This document shows, piece by piece, positions 38,928 through 47,279 of a DNA stretch of 64,000 nucleotides. The DNA is from Pseudoalteromonas sp. P1-25 (GTDB taxonomy: Bacteria; Pseudomonadota; Gammaproteobacteria; Enterobacterales; Alteromonadaceae). Where the stretch lies: NCBI RefSeq assembly GCF_001401805.1, contig NZ_LKDW01000009.1, forward strand, positions 62,001 to 126,000. Direction: 5' to 3'. Made by a program: the position numbers and the translations under genes. Numbering within the stretch: the first letter of the stretch is position 1; every line of letters starts with the position of its first letter. The notes under the pieces were generated by a model. That model was given only the letters and a program-made list of their open reading frames with translations, did no database searches and was not told the DNA's origin.

Positions 38928-41003
38928 TTACCAAATTTTTACGCGGTCTTCTGGTTTGATATACATCTTGTCGCCTTCTTTTACGTCAAACGCGTCGTAA
39001 AACTCAGGCATGTTCGACAAGATACCAATAACACGGTAGTGACTTGGTGAATGCGGATCTGTCATTAAGCGGTTACGTAATTCTTCATCACGGTACTTAC
39101 GACGCCAAATTTGTGACCACCCCATAAAGAAACGCTGATCGCCAGTGTAACCGTCAATTACAGGCGCTTTGTTATCGCCTAGCGATAATTGATACGCTTT
39201 GTAAGCCACCGTTAAACCACCTAGGTCGCCAATGTTTTCGCCAAGCGTAAGCTCGCCGTTCACACCTGCATCTTCAAACGGTTTATATTCATTGTATTGC
39301 GCCACTAACGCGCCGGTACGCTCTTCAAACTGTTTAAGGTCAGACTCACTCCACCAGTTACGTAAGTTACCGTCACCGTCGTATTTAGCGCCTTGGTCGT
39401 CAAAACCGTGGCCTAGCTCATGGCCAATTACTGCGCCAATTGCACCGTAGTTTACAGCGTCATCGGCGTCTAAATTAAAAAACGGTGGCTGTAAAATAGC
39501 AGCTGGGAATACAATTTCGTTATTTACTGGGTTGTAGTAGGCATTAACGGTTTGTGGGGTCATGTGCCACTCAGAGCGGTCAACTGGTTTGCCTAATTTA
39601 GCAATCATATCGCTGTAAGCCCACTGGCTATAACGTATGTAGTTACCCACTAAATCATCAGGATTAATTGTAAGCTCAGAGTAGTCTTTCCATTTATCTG
39701 GGTAGCCAATTTTTGGGGTAAATTTGTTTAGCTTTTCTTGGGCTGCAAGCTTGGTTTCTGGGCTCATCCACTCAAGGTTTTCAATAGCAACGCCGTAACC
39801 TTTAATAACGTTATCTACCAGCTCTTCCATGCGCGCTTTTGCCTCAGGTGGGAAGTTATCTTTTACGTATACTTTACCTAAAATTTCGCCAAGTACGCTG
39901 TTAGATGCATCCACCGCTTTTTTCCAAAGAGGCGCCTGCTCTTTTACGCCGCGTAATGTGGTGCTATAAAAATCAAATTTAAGATCAACCAAGTCAGTGC
40001 TTAGTAACTGTGCGTAACCACTTACAAAATGAAACTTTAAGTAGTTTTTCCACGTGGCTAAATCTGTTTCTTTGTACACTTCAGCAAACCCTTCTAAATA
40101 GCTTGGCTGACGTACAATAATGTCTGAGGTATCTACCCCAGCGCTTTTGAAAAACGCAGCTAAATCAAAGTCGCCTGTTAGCTTACTTGCCTCAGCTACA
40201 GTCATTTTATTGTATGACTTAGTGGCATCACGGCTTTGTACACGGCTCCACTGTGCCTGTGCTAAAGCGCTTTCAAATGCGATAACGCTTTTAGCGGCAT
40301 CAGCGGCATTTTCAACGCCCGATTTAGCTAAAATATCTGTGATGTATTGCTCGTAAGATGCACGAATTTTAGTAAATTTTTCATCATCTTTTAAGTAATA
40401 GTCACGATCTGGTAAGCCAAGCCCAGATTGCGATAAGTACAGCGCGTATTCACTTGAATTTTTAGCATCGTTATTTACAAACCAGCCAAATGGTAAGCTG
40501 GCACCTTGCTGCTGAATTTTAGCCATTAAAGGCGCAAGATCAGCTTTTGAATCTAGGCTATCAATGGTATTAAGTGAAGGTTGTAAAGGTGTAATACCTA
40601 ACTCATCACGTGTGTCTTTATCCATGTAGCTTTTATAAAAAGCACCAATTTTGTACTCGTCGCTGCCTTTTTTAGCATTACTATTTTTAGCGGCACTTTC
40701 AAGTGCTGCTTTCATCGCTTTTTGCGACTCTTCATACAACTGTGTAAACGAGCCATAGTTAGACTTGTCGCCAGGGATCTCTGTTTTAGCAAGCCACTGC
40801 CCGTTTACATGGTAATAAAAATCATCTTGCGCACGAACTGACTCATCCATATTGGCAAGGTCTACACCTAGCTCAAGGGTTTTTTCTGCAGGTGCTGCAA
40901 CAGTAGCTGTATCGGCTACTTGTGTTTCTTGTTGTTTTTCACCGCAACCTACTAGGCCCAGCGCAAGTGCAATACTTGCGGCGGTAATAGTTACTTTTTT
41001 CAT
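38928..41003 (-). CDS. M13 family metallopeptidase (PepO-like), lipoprotein
   Basis: A neprilysin-type zinc endopeptidase of 691 aa. The signal peptide MKKVTITAASIALALGLVGC ends in a lipobox (Cys20), followed by a low-complexity Ala/Thr linker, so it is probably anchored in the outer membrane facing the periplasm or the surface. Zinc motif HELGH at 528-532, third ligand Glu589 in GENIGD. M13 hallmarks NAYYNPVNNEIVFPA and DPHSPSHYRV are present. It ends in IW where many M13 members end CxxW. Monocistronic. Confidence 0.94.
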   Translation of the reverse strand: MKKVTITAASIALALGLVGCGEKQQETQVADTATVAAPAEKTLELGVDLANMDESVRAQDDFYYHVNGQWLAKTEIPGDKSNYGSFTQLYEESQKAMKAALESAAKNSNAKKGSDEYKIGAFYKSYMDKDTRDELGITPLQPSLNTIDSLDSKADLAPLMAKIQQQGASLPFGWFVNNDAKNSSEYALYLSQSGLGLPDRDYYLKDDEKFTKIRASYEQYITDILAKSGVENAADAAKSVIAFESALAQAQWSRVQSRDATKSYNKMTVAEASKLTGDFDLAAFFKSAGVDTSDIIVRQPSYLEGFAEVYKETDLATWKNYLKFHFVSGYAQLLSTDLVDLKFDFYSTTLRGVKEQAPLWKKAVDASNSVLGEILGKVYVKDNFPPEAKARMEELVDNVIKGYGVAIENLEWMSPETKLAAQEKLNKFTPKIGYPDKWKDYSELTINPDDLVGNYIRYSQWAYSDMIAKLGKPVDRSEWHMTPQTVNAYYNPVNNEIVFPAAILQPPFFNLDADDAVNYGAIGAVIGHELGHGFDDQGAKYDGDGNLRNWWSESDLKQFEERTGALVAQYNEYKPFEDAGVNGELTLGENIGDLGGLTVAYKAYQLSLGDNKAPVIDGYTGDQRFFMGWSQIWRRKYRDEELRNRLMTDPHSPSHYRVIGILSNMPEFYDAFDVKEGDKMYIKPEDRVKIW

Positions 41004-41039
41004 AATTATTCCGTTTGTTAGTAAAGAATAAAATATCTA

Positions 41040-41105
41040 TTTCATTAAGCTATGGCGCCACAGAGAAAGATAAAAAGCGCCCTGCGATGCTTTCACTTAA
41101 TGAAA
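41040..41105. other. Nested inverted repeat upstream of the M13 peptidase gene
   Basis: Outer arms TTTCATTAAG (41040-41049) and CTTAATGAAA (41096-41105) are perfect, with inner arms GGCGC (41054-41058) and GCGCC (41077-41081). It lies 37-102 bp before the peptidase start, so it could be in its 5' leader or promoter. No T-run follows. Confidence 0.4.
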
Positions 41106-41253
41106 TTAATATTTAGGCGGTTAAAACAACACGCCGAATTTGTATGATAAACCCCATTAAAGAAACAATAAAATAGAATATGTAACAAAGTATTTGCCGT
41201 GAGACGAGATAACAAAATAGCCCTACCAACAACCATATTCGCGCTTTAGCGAG

Positions 41254-41736
41254 TTATTTTTTACCATGGCGAGCAAGGCGCTCTAGCTTTTCTTTCAGCG
41301 AAGGGGGCGCTGATGCGGCAATGGCATTAAGGTAATCTGAGGTTTGCTGGCTCATTTTTCTTGAATTGCCAGGTGCTTTGCCTACGGGGCCTCGTTTATC
41401 TGTTGTTGGGCTTAAGCGCGCTGTTGCTTGAGGGTTTGCGACAATTTTAATTTGGCCGAGCTCTGCCATGCCCGCCGCTCTAAAATGCGACTGCATATCC
41501 ATTTTTAAATAATTAAGTTTAAGGGCAATTGCTGCCGATACAGCTTCAATCATCAGCGTGCCATCGCGGTAATTACTTACACGGCATTTTTCAGCAAGCT
41601 TTGGGCCTAAAAACTCTTTAAGCAATACTTGCTGTTTATCTAGCGCTTGGCTTTTACCTGCATAAGCAGATAAGCGATTATTAAGGCCTGCCATAATGTC
41701 AGTTAGGGGTTTTGGTGCGTACCTATCTTTAGCCAT
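41254..41736 (-). CDS. dciA: DUF721 protein, probable replicative helicase loader DciA
   Basis: 160 aa with an N-terminal DUF721 (KH-like) domain over about residues 10-100: LKEFLGPKLAEKCRVSNYRDGTLMIEAVSAAIALKLNYLKMDM and GQIKIVANP. It has a basic, disordered C-terminal tail (RLERLARHGKK end). DciA is the ancestral loader of DnaB in bacteria without DnaC, and Alteromonadales are such. In relatives it is often near secA/mutT; here it is 4 kb away. Confidence 0.82.
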   Translation of the reverse strand: MAKDRYAPKPLTDIMAGLNNRLSAYAGKSQALDKQQVLLKEFLGPKLAEKCRVSNYRDGTLMIEAVSAAIALKLNYLKMDMQSHFRAAGMAELGQIKIVANPQATARLSPTTDKRGPVGKAPGNSRKMSQQTSDYLNAIAASAPPSLKEKLERLARHGKK

Positions 41737-41769
41737 TCAACACCTCATCAATTTAAATAAAACACGCTT

Positions 41770-41795
41770 AAGCCAAGCGTTTAAATGCTCGGCTT
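41770..41795 (-). terminator. Probable pmbA terminator
   Basis: On the minus strand AAGCCGAGC / GCTTGGCTT pair with one G-U, then AAGCGTGTTTTATTT. The T-run is a few bases away from the stem, so efficiency is uncertain. Confidence 0.5.
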
Positions 41796-41813
41796 TAATA
41801 TATGCTTTTATAT

Positions 41814-41850
41814 TATACCAATTCGCTTAATTACGTATTATTGCAAATTG
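41814..41850. repeat. Possible remnant of the TATACCAAT repeat
   Basis: TATACCAATTCGCTTAATTA resembles one end of the palindromic repeat at 6943-7107 (TATACCAATCC then TTAAGTG), but no opposite end is found. It lies just after pmbA. It may be a solo end or chance. Confidence 0.3.
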
Positions 41851-41853
41851 CTA

Positions 41854-43203
41854 TTATGCGCCTGCTACTTGCATTTGCTCTATAAGTACTGAACCCGTTT
41901 GAATACCGCCTCTGCGCTCAATATCGCCCCCTATGGCCGAAATACCTTTAAACATGTCTTTTAAATTTCCGGCAATGGTAATTTCACTAACAGGGTACTG
42001 AATTTCACCGTTTTCTACCCAAAAACCAGCTGCTCCACGCGAGTAGTCACCGGTAACGGTGTTTACGCCTTGCCCCATCAGCTCGGTAACTAATAAGCCT
42101 GTTCCCATGGTTTTTAATAGTGCGGTTAAATCGTTATGCGTTTGCTCTACTAACCAGTTATGAATACCGCCTGCATGGCCTGTTGGAGCCATATTTAATT
42201 TACGTGCTGCATAACTTGCCAATAAATACGTTTGCAGTTCACCGCCTTGAATAATTTCACGGTCAATCGTTTTAACCCCTTCACTATCAAAAGGTGATGA
42301 TGCTAACCCTTTTAATATATGTGGACGCTCAGCAATATTAACGCTCTTACTAAATACTTGGGTGCCTAGGCTGTCGAGTAAAAAGCTCGATTTACGATAA
42401 AGCGCCCCACCGCCTATAGCCGATACCAAATGTCCAAACAATGAGTTAGCTATATCGGCTCTAAAAATAACAGGTACTTTCATAGTCCCTAGTTTTTGGC
42501 TGTTTAACTTAGCAAGTGTTTCGGTTGCAGCTTCAAGGCCCACTGCTGCAGCATCGTTTAAACCAGCTTGATCGCGCGCAACAGTGTACGCCGAATCGCG
42601 CTGCATGTGCTCGCCTTCTTTGCCTATTACCATAGTACTAATACTATGGCGCGTACGTGGAAAACCAGCAATTAAACCATGGCTATTACCGTATACACGT
42701 AAACCTTGGTGCGATGAAAAACTTGCACCATCTGAATTTACAATGCGCTCATCAGCATTTAAGGCGGCTTGCTCGGCGGCATGGCAAAGTTCAATACCTT
42801 GCTCTGGGCTTACATCCCACGGATGATATAAATCGAGATCTTTAGGGGCAAACTCAAGTAGCTCTTTATCCGCAATGCCATTAAATGGATCATCGGAGGT
42901 AAACTTGGCAATATCAATGGCTTTTTCGACTACAGTGCGTAGTGTTTTTGGGTTGAGATCTGCAGTAGATGCCGACCCTTTATTATTCCCTACATAAACA
43001 CTGATACCTAAACCGCCATCTTGGTTAAATTCTATGGTTTCTACTTCACCCATGCGTGTACTTACCGATAAACCCGATGTACTCGACATAGCAGCTTCTG
43101 CGGCAGTAGCACCCAATTTTTTTGCATGCTCGAGCACTTCAGCTACGGCATCTTTTACTTGAGAGATTTGAGAATAAATTGGATCGTGTTGTTGGCTTTT
43201 CAT
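41854..43203 (-). CDS. pmbA: TldE/PmbA family metalloprotease subunit
   Basis: 449 aa of the TldD/TldE (peptidase U62) family. PmbA/TldE pairs with TldD to degrade unfolded peptides and mature microcins. Motifs: GLGISVYVGNNKGSAST, the TGHAGGIHNWLVEQ loop, LLVTELMGQGVNTVTGDYSRGAAGFWVENG and the AGNLKDMF end. PmbA lacks the HExxxH of TldD and none is seen, which fits the TldE side of the pair. Divergent from darP/yjgA as in E. coli. Confidence 0.95.
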   Translation of the reverse strand: MKSQQHDPIYSQISQVKDAVAEVLEHAKKLGATAAEAAMSSTSGLSVSTRMGEVETIEFNQDGGLGISVYVGNNKGSASTADLNPKTLRTVVEKAIDIAKFTSDDPFNGIADKELLEFAPKDLDLYHPWDVSPEQGIELCHAAEQAALNADERIVNSDGASFSSHQGLRVYGNSHGLIAGFPRTRHSISTMVIGKEGEHMQRDSAYTVARDQAGLNDAAAVGLEAATETLAKLNSQKLGTMKVPVIFRADIANSLFGHLVSAIGGGALYRKSSFLLDSLGTQVFSKSVNIAERPHILKGLASSPFDSEGVKTIDREIIQGGELQTYLLASYAARKLNMAPTGHAGGIHNWLVEQTHNDLTALLKTMGTGLLVTELMGQGVNTVTGDYSRGAAGFWVENGEIQYPVSEITIAGNLKDMFKGISAIGGDIERRGGIQTGSVLIEQMQVAGA

Positions 43204-43347
43204 AAATTAAGTCCTGAGCCTTAAGGCAATATTGCACGCATTTCTTATCTTTAAATGCTAACACACTCACTGCACCACATCAGCTAATATTAATCACTAA
43301 AAGAATCGCGTATAATGGCAAAAGTTATTTTTACTTAAGAGCACCCC

Positions 43348-43881
43348 ATGGCGAAGAAAAAAGGCAAGCCTGCTGAAATTGAAGAAGAAATTATTTACGT
43401 ATCAAAAAGTGAGCTAAAGCGAGACGCGCAAGAGTTTCACCAGTTAGGTTCTGAAATTGCTAAAATGGGGAAAAAACAACGCGAACGCTTACCACTCAAT
43501 GACGATTTAAAAGAAGCCATGGTGGTTGCTGATAAAATTAGCAATAAAAGCGATGCGTACCGTCGTCATTTAAATTACATTGCTAAAACGCTGCGCACAG
43601 TAGAAAACGTTGAAGAAATTAAAGCAATTATTGATGTAATGCTTAATAAAAATAACCAAGCTGAGGTTTTAATTAAAAAAATTGAGCAATTACGTAGTGA
43701 CTTAATTGAACAAGGCGACGATTTAATCAACGAAACCATTGAGCAATACCCGACCCTTGAGCGCCAAAAAATGCGCCAATTGGTTCGCAATGCCGCCAAA
43801 GAGGTTAAAGCCGAGAAGCCAGGCAAGGGCTATAAAGAATTGTTTCAATACCTAAAAGATGCCCACAACATAACGTATTAA
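43348..43881 (+). CDS. darP: Ribosome biogenesis factor DarP (YjgA)
   Basis: 177-residue helical protein that associates with late 50S precursors. Family motifs ELKRDAQEFHQLGSEIAKM, DDLKEAMVVADKI and LERQKMRQLVRNAAKEV are present, with KGYKELFQYLKD at the end. It is divergent from pmbA, the conserved arrangement. Confidence 0.95.
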   Translation: MAKKKGKPAEIEEEIIYVSKSELKRDAQEFHQLGSEIAKMGKKQRERLPLNDDLKEAMVVADKISNKSDAYRRHLNYIAKTLRTVENVEEIKAIIDVMLNKNNQAEVLIKKIEQLRSDLIEQGDDLINETIEQYPTLERQKMRQLVRNAAKEVKAEKPGKGYKELFQYLKDAHNITY

Positions 43882-43897
43882 CAAAAAATACTCTTTT

Positions 43898-43921
43898 AAA
43901 AGGTGCTTAGGCACCTTTTTT
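43898..43921 (+). terminator. darP terminator
   Basis: AAAAGGTGC-TTAG-GCACCTTTTTT, 17 bp after the stop. Its T-run runs into the FNR-like site of hemN. Confidence 0.85.
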
Positions 43922-43933
43922 GTTGTAGATCAA
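43920..43933. promoter_or_regulatory. FNR-type site upstream of hemN
   Basis: TTGTT-GTAG-ATCAA matches the FNR consensus TTGAT-N4-ATCAA at 9 of 10 positions and is centred 66 bp before the hemN ATG. Anaerobic induction of hemN through FNR is known in related bacteria; use here is inferred. Confidence 0.5.
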
Positions 43934-43992
43934 AACCCCTTCCTTAAAAGCTTTTTATACTCACCACCTCATTAATATATAAGGTGCGCGTG

Positions 43993-45366
43993 ATGATAAA
44001 GCTTCCAAAATGGGATCAAACTCTTATAAATAAGTATAACGTGTCAGGGCCGCGTTATACCTCCTATCCTACCGCGTTATCTTTAAGCGAGGGGTATCAG
44101 CAGCAAGACCTAGTTAGCGCTATAAAATCATCATCGAGTCGCTCACTCTCTTTGTATATTCATATCCCATTTTGCAGTGAGCTTTGCTATTACTGCGGTT
44201 GTAACAAGGTGATTACGCGCCATCAGTCTAAAGCCGATGTGTACTTAGATTATTTAGCAAAAGAAATAGCAGCGCATGCCCCATTATTCAAACACTACAC
44301 GGTAGAGCAATTGCATTTAGGCGGTGGTACACCAACTTTTTTAACTGTAAAGCAAATGACGCGCCTAATTAATTTGCTAGAGCAGCACTTTCATTTTACC
44401 CGCAACACTGAGCGTGGCATTGAAATAGACCCACGCTCCCTTGCTAAAGATATGCTTATACACTTACGGGTTTTAGGTTTTAACCGCGTATCCTTTGGTA
44501 TTCAAGATTTTAACGATGAGGTACAGCAAGCAGTTAACCGCACACAGCAAGTTGAGACCGTTAAAGCACTGATAACCCAAGCCCGCGAGCTGGGCTTTAA
44601 GTCAATAAATGCAGATATGATTTATGGCCTACCTAAACAAACACCCCAAAGCTTTGAGAAAACAATAGCGCAATTAATTGCCTTAAGCCCAGACAGAGTC
44701 TCTGTATTTAATTACGCGCATTTACCGGAGCGCTTTGCTGCGCAACGTAAAATAAAAGAAGCTGATTTACCCAAAGCCCACGACAAGCTAACAATGTTTA
44801 AAAACACCTTGTCGCAAATGACATCAGCAGGTTATCAGTTTATTGGTATGGATCATTTTGCAAAAGCCGACAACGAACTGGCAGTTGCGCAAAACAAAGG
44901 GCAGCTACATCGCAATTTTCAGGGCTATACCACCCACGGTAATTGCGACTTGTTAGGCTTAGGGGTCTCGTCCATCTCACAAATTGGCACAGCCATTTTA
45001 CAAAATCAAAAAGTGCTTAAGCATTATTATCACGCCATTGAAACGCAAGCTGGGAGCGCTATACATAAAGGAATGCATTTAACGCATGATGATGTAATAC
45101 GTGCAGAGGCTATTAAATCCCTTATCTGCCAGTTTGAATTAGACACACAGGCTTTTACGAAAAAACATACTATTCAATTTAATGAGTATTTTGCAGATGC
45201 CCTGTTGGCACTACAGCCTTTAATAGACGATGAGATGGTACATATAAATGATAACGTAATACGCGTCACGCCTCGGGGGAACTTGTTTATTCGTATTATA
45301 TGTATGTGCTTTGATGCTCACTTACAAAAGCAAATAAGTAAAACCCGTTTCTCACGGGTGATTTAA
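43993..45366 (+). CDS. hemN: Oxygen-independent coproporphyrinogen III oxidase
   Basis: Radical-SAM enzyme that decarboxylates coproporphyrinogen III under low oxygen. 457 aa. The cluster motif is CSELCYYCGC (CxxxCxxC), preceded by YIHIPFC, with LHLGGGTPTF, EIDPRS and VSFGIQDFN following. The N-terminal PRYTSYPTA tripwire segment identifies HemN rather than HemW. I chose ATG at 43993 because AAGGTG lies 6 nt before it. Confidence 0.97.
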   Translation: MIKLPKWDQTLINKYNVSGPRYTSYPTALSLSEGYQQQDLVSAIKSSSSRSLSLYIHIPFCSELCYYCGCNKVITRHQSKADVYLDYLAKEIAAHAPLFKHYTVEQLHLGGGTPTFLTVKQMTRLINLLEQHFHFTRNTERGIEIDPRSLAKDMLIHLRVLGFNRVSFGIQDFNDEVQQAVNRTQQVETVKALITQARELGFKSINADMIYGLPKQTPQSFEKTIAQLIALSPDRVSVFNYAHLPERFAAQRKIKEADLPKAHDKLTMFKNTLSQMTSAGYQFIGMDHFAKADNELAVAQNKGQLHRNFQGYTTHGNCDLLGLGVSSISQIGTAILQNQKVLKHYYHAIETQAGSAIHKGMHLTHDDVIRAEAIKSLICQFELDTQAFTKKHTIQFNEYFADALLALQPLIDDEMVHINDNVIRVTPRGNLFIRIICMCFDAHLQKQISKTRFSRVI

Positions 45367-45375
45367 AGCAGGCAT

Positions 45376-45405
45376 AAAAAAAGCAGACCTAAATCTGCTT
45401 TTTTT
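45376..45405. terminator. Bidirectional terminator between hemN and the DUF2489 gene
   Basis: AAAAAAAGCAGA-cctaaa-TCTGCTTTTTTT, symmetric and located between convergent genes. Confidence 0.92.
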
Positions 45406-45415
45406 ATTTTTGAGC

Positions 45416-45931
45416 TTAATTAAACACTATGTTTTCGCTGCCCGGCGCAGCTTTAAACTCGACAATGATTTTGTCGCAATCGGCTTTAATCTCATCGCTA
45501 AAGTTTTCTTCTGCTCGCCAACGAGCTGTATCTTGTTTAAAAATCTCTTTTTTAGAGTATTTTTTGCGTGCATCGTGAGTCGGCATTTCTTTAACGACAT
45601 TATACATTTTATAAATGCCTGGGTACGCCTCGGTTAAATCTCGCTCATCTTCAAAAGCGTACTGAGACATTAACACCCAAATCCGTAAACAGCCTTCAGA
45701 ATACTCACATTGCTTTTCAGCCATTGCACGAGCAATTAAATGAATGCTATCGGCAAGTTTAGCGTTTCGCTTTAAGCGCGACTGCTTAAGCTTTTGCTGT
45801 TGCTCTGCTTGCTTTTGCGCAATTAACTTTTTTTGCGCGTTAAGCTTATAGAGTAACTGACCTGCATAAAATGCTAAGCCAGCAATAATAACAGCACCTA
45901 CAAACAAGGCTACAATCACTGCGGTACTCAT
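45416..45931 (-). CDS. DUF2489 membrane-anchored protein
   Basis: 171 aa: one N-terminal transmembrane helix (about residues 4-27), a coiled-coil Gln/Lys-rich linker, and the DUF2489 domain (about 58-165: ADSIHLIARAMAEKQCEYSEGCLRIWVLM, PGIYKMYNVVKEMPTHDARKKYSKKEIFKQD). Function unknown. It lies 12 bp after yihI and is likely co-transcribed; the same pairing occurs in Vibrio. Confidence 0.88.
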   Translation of the reverse strand: MSTAVIVALFVGAVIIAGLAFYAGQLLYKLNAQKKLIAQKQAEQQQKLKQSRLKRNAKLADSIHLIARAMAEKQCEYSEGCLRIWVLMSQYAFEDERDLTEAYPGIYKMYNVVKEMPTHDARKKYSKKEIFKQDTARWRAEENFSDEIKADCDKIIVEFKAAPGSENIVFN

Positions 45932-45943
45932 TAAGCGCCCTTA

Positions 45944-46540
45944 CTATTTATCGTCATCATCTAGCCACTCATTGGCTAAATCATCTGAAAGGTATTTATC
46001 AAAGTCTGAGTTACCGTTGCTTTGGACATTGTCTTCAAAATCATCTTCAAACTCGTCCTCATCCTCATCTTCTATACCCAGTAACTTACAAAGCACTTGG
46101 TGGCGTGCAATACGGCTATTAAAGTACTTTGCATCTTTACCTGTCAGCATTTCACCTTGTTCATGACGCTCAACGAGCTTAAGTAAACGCTCATCGTTTT
46201 CAAGCGCTTCTAGCTCTTGCTCTGGTGTCAGCTCTGGCTCTGTCGCCTTTTTAAGCTCGGCCATTGGCTTTAAGTTACGCTTCATTTCTACTTGTGGCTG
46301 TGGTGCGGCAGCCACTAAAGGTACCGCTTTTTTACTGCCTACACGTTTATCTTTCGGTGCTGAACTTACTTTTTTAGTGTCGCTATCTAATAGCTCTGGT
46401 GCATTTCGAGAGCCAGGTTTAGCGCCCTTTGGCTTTTTAACACGTTGCTCCTTTAACGCACGCATTTCTCTAAGCTTATCTTGGCTTAAACGAACAGGGC
46501 CGTTTGAAGGAATTTTACGTGACTTTTTCTTTCTACTCAT
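45944..46540 (-). CDS. yihI: Der GTPase-activating protein YihI
   Basis: YihI binds the ribosome-assembly GTPase Der and stimulates its GTP hydrolysis. 198 aa: a very basic N-terminus (MSRKKKSRKI ... KKPKGAKPGSRN), a Pro/Ala linker, the conserved helical core LEALENDERLLKLVERHEQGEMLTGKDAKYFNSRIARHQVLC, and an acidic tail rich in Asp/Glu. It lies beside the Csr-type sRNA gene, as in E. coli. Confidence 0.93.
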   Translation of the reverse strand: MSRKKKSRKIPSNGPVRLSQDKLREMRALKEQRVKKPKGAKPGSRNAPELLDSDTKKVSSAPKDKRVGSKKAVPLVAAAPQPQVEMKRNLKPMAELKKATEPELTPEQELEALENDERLLKLVERHEQGEMLTGKDAKYFNSRIARHQVLCKLLGIEDEDEDEFEDDFEDNVQSNGNSDFDKYLSDDLANEWLDDDDK

Positions 46541-46702
46541 ATCTTGATCATCTCACTTAAGAGGTTTTGAGCGAGGCACATAACATGAGCATCGCAGTGC
46601 TGGCCTAGCCAGAAGAATTCGATTTGCGCATTAAAGCTTGGGTTGCTTGTTGAATTAGCGCATTAGCTTATTGCTAAACGGTGGGTATTGTAACAGGACA
46701 AA

Positions 46703-46735
46703 TAAAAAGGCGGTAGAGAAAACATCTCTACCGCC
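46703..46735 (-). terminator. Terminator of the Csr-type sRNA
   Basis: On the minus strand GGCGGTAGAGA-tgttt-TCTCTACCGCC, an 11-bp perfect stem, followed by TTTTTATTTG. No protein gene ends near it, which is what first pointed to an RNA gene. Confidence 0.92.
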
Positions 46736-47038
46736 TACTAATCTGAGCGCCATTATCTGGACACTTCTCCCTTCGACTTTTTTAGTCTTTATTATTTTTA
46801 TTATTATCAGTCCGTATTGTTATTATTTTAACCTTCCTTGTTACATTCCATTTTGTTTTTATTTTTAACTTCCTTGAGATTTTATTATTTACGGTCATCC
46901 TGACGCTTTCTTGTTATTTCCTTTTGTAGCACCTTCAGTGTGCTATTCAGTCGTGCCGCGCTATTTTCCTTTAGCATAATCCATGTTGTTATTGTTGTTT
47001 TGCGACAGTGGTTAATTTACCCATTAATAATTTTGTTA
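46703..47038 (-). ncRNA. csrB: CsrB/CsrC-type sRNA (CsrA sponge)
   Basis: A 739-bp gap holds an RNA gene of about 335 nt on the minus strand. It ends in a strong terminator (46703-46735). The transcript contains nine GGA triplets, the core of CsrA sites, mostly as AAGGA or CAGGA, in an A-rich background. At least two are shown in hairpin loops: GCTA-AAGGAAAA-TAGC (plus 46960-46975) and GTC-AGGAT-GAC (46894-46904). CAGGATG is a signature repeat of E. coli CsrB. The position between yihI and the cytochrome c4/engB pair equals that of E. coli csrC (yihA-csrC-yihI). The 5' end is inferred from a TATAAA -10-like box (47046-47051). It should sequester CsrA. Whether to call it csrB or csrC is arbitrary. 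Confidence 0.82.
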
Positions 47039-47130
47039 CAACTGGTTTATATAATTTTTCTGACATGTCACACATATAAATTCATTAAAAACAATATAAA
47101 TTAATAAGTTACACACTTAAAAAGTTTAAA

Positions 47131-47148
47131 AATAAGTTATTTCTCACA
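47131..47148. promoter_or_regulatory. GacA/UvrY-type box upstream of the Csr-type sRNA
   Basis: On the minus strand TGTGAG-AAATAA-CTTATT resembles the GacA/UvrY consensus TGTAAG-N6-CTTACA (9 of 12 defined positions). It is centred about 100 bp upstream of the proposed start. Such boxes drive csrB/rsm RNAs in gammaproteobacteria. Confidence 0.55.
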
Positions 47149-47205
47149 ATTCGGTATGGCAAATATCTCACAAGCTAAAGGGTGATATCGTTAAATTACG
47201 GACAC

Positions 47206-47231
47206 AAAAAAAGCAGCGTAAGCTGCTTTTT
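47206..47231 (-). terminator. Cytochrome c4 gene terminator
   Basis: AAAAGCAGC-gtaa-type loop-GCTGCTTTT, with A-run on the plus strand giving a T-run on the minus strand, 50 bp after the cytochrome c4 stop. Confidence 0.85.
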
Positions 47232-47279
47232 AATCATATTTCATAGTATTACATTAGCAAATACTAAATAAATACGACT

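Noticed and set aside
46671..46868. 65-codon plus-strand ORF in the yihI-cytochrome c4 gap
   Set aside because: It is antisense to the Csr-type RNA, crosses the terminator hairpin, and its translation is low-complexity (poly-Ile/Phe/Tyr) without a ribosome site.
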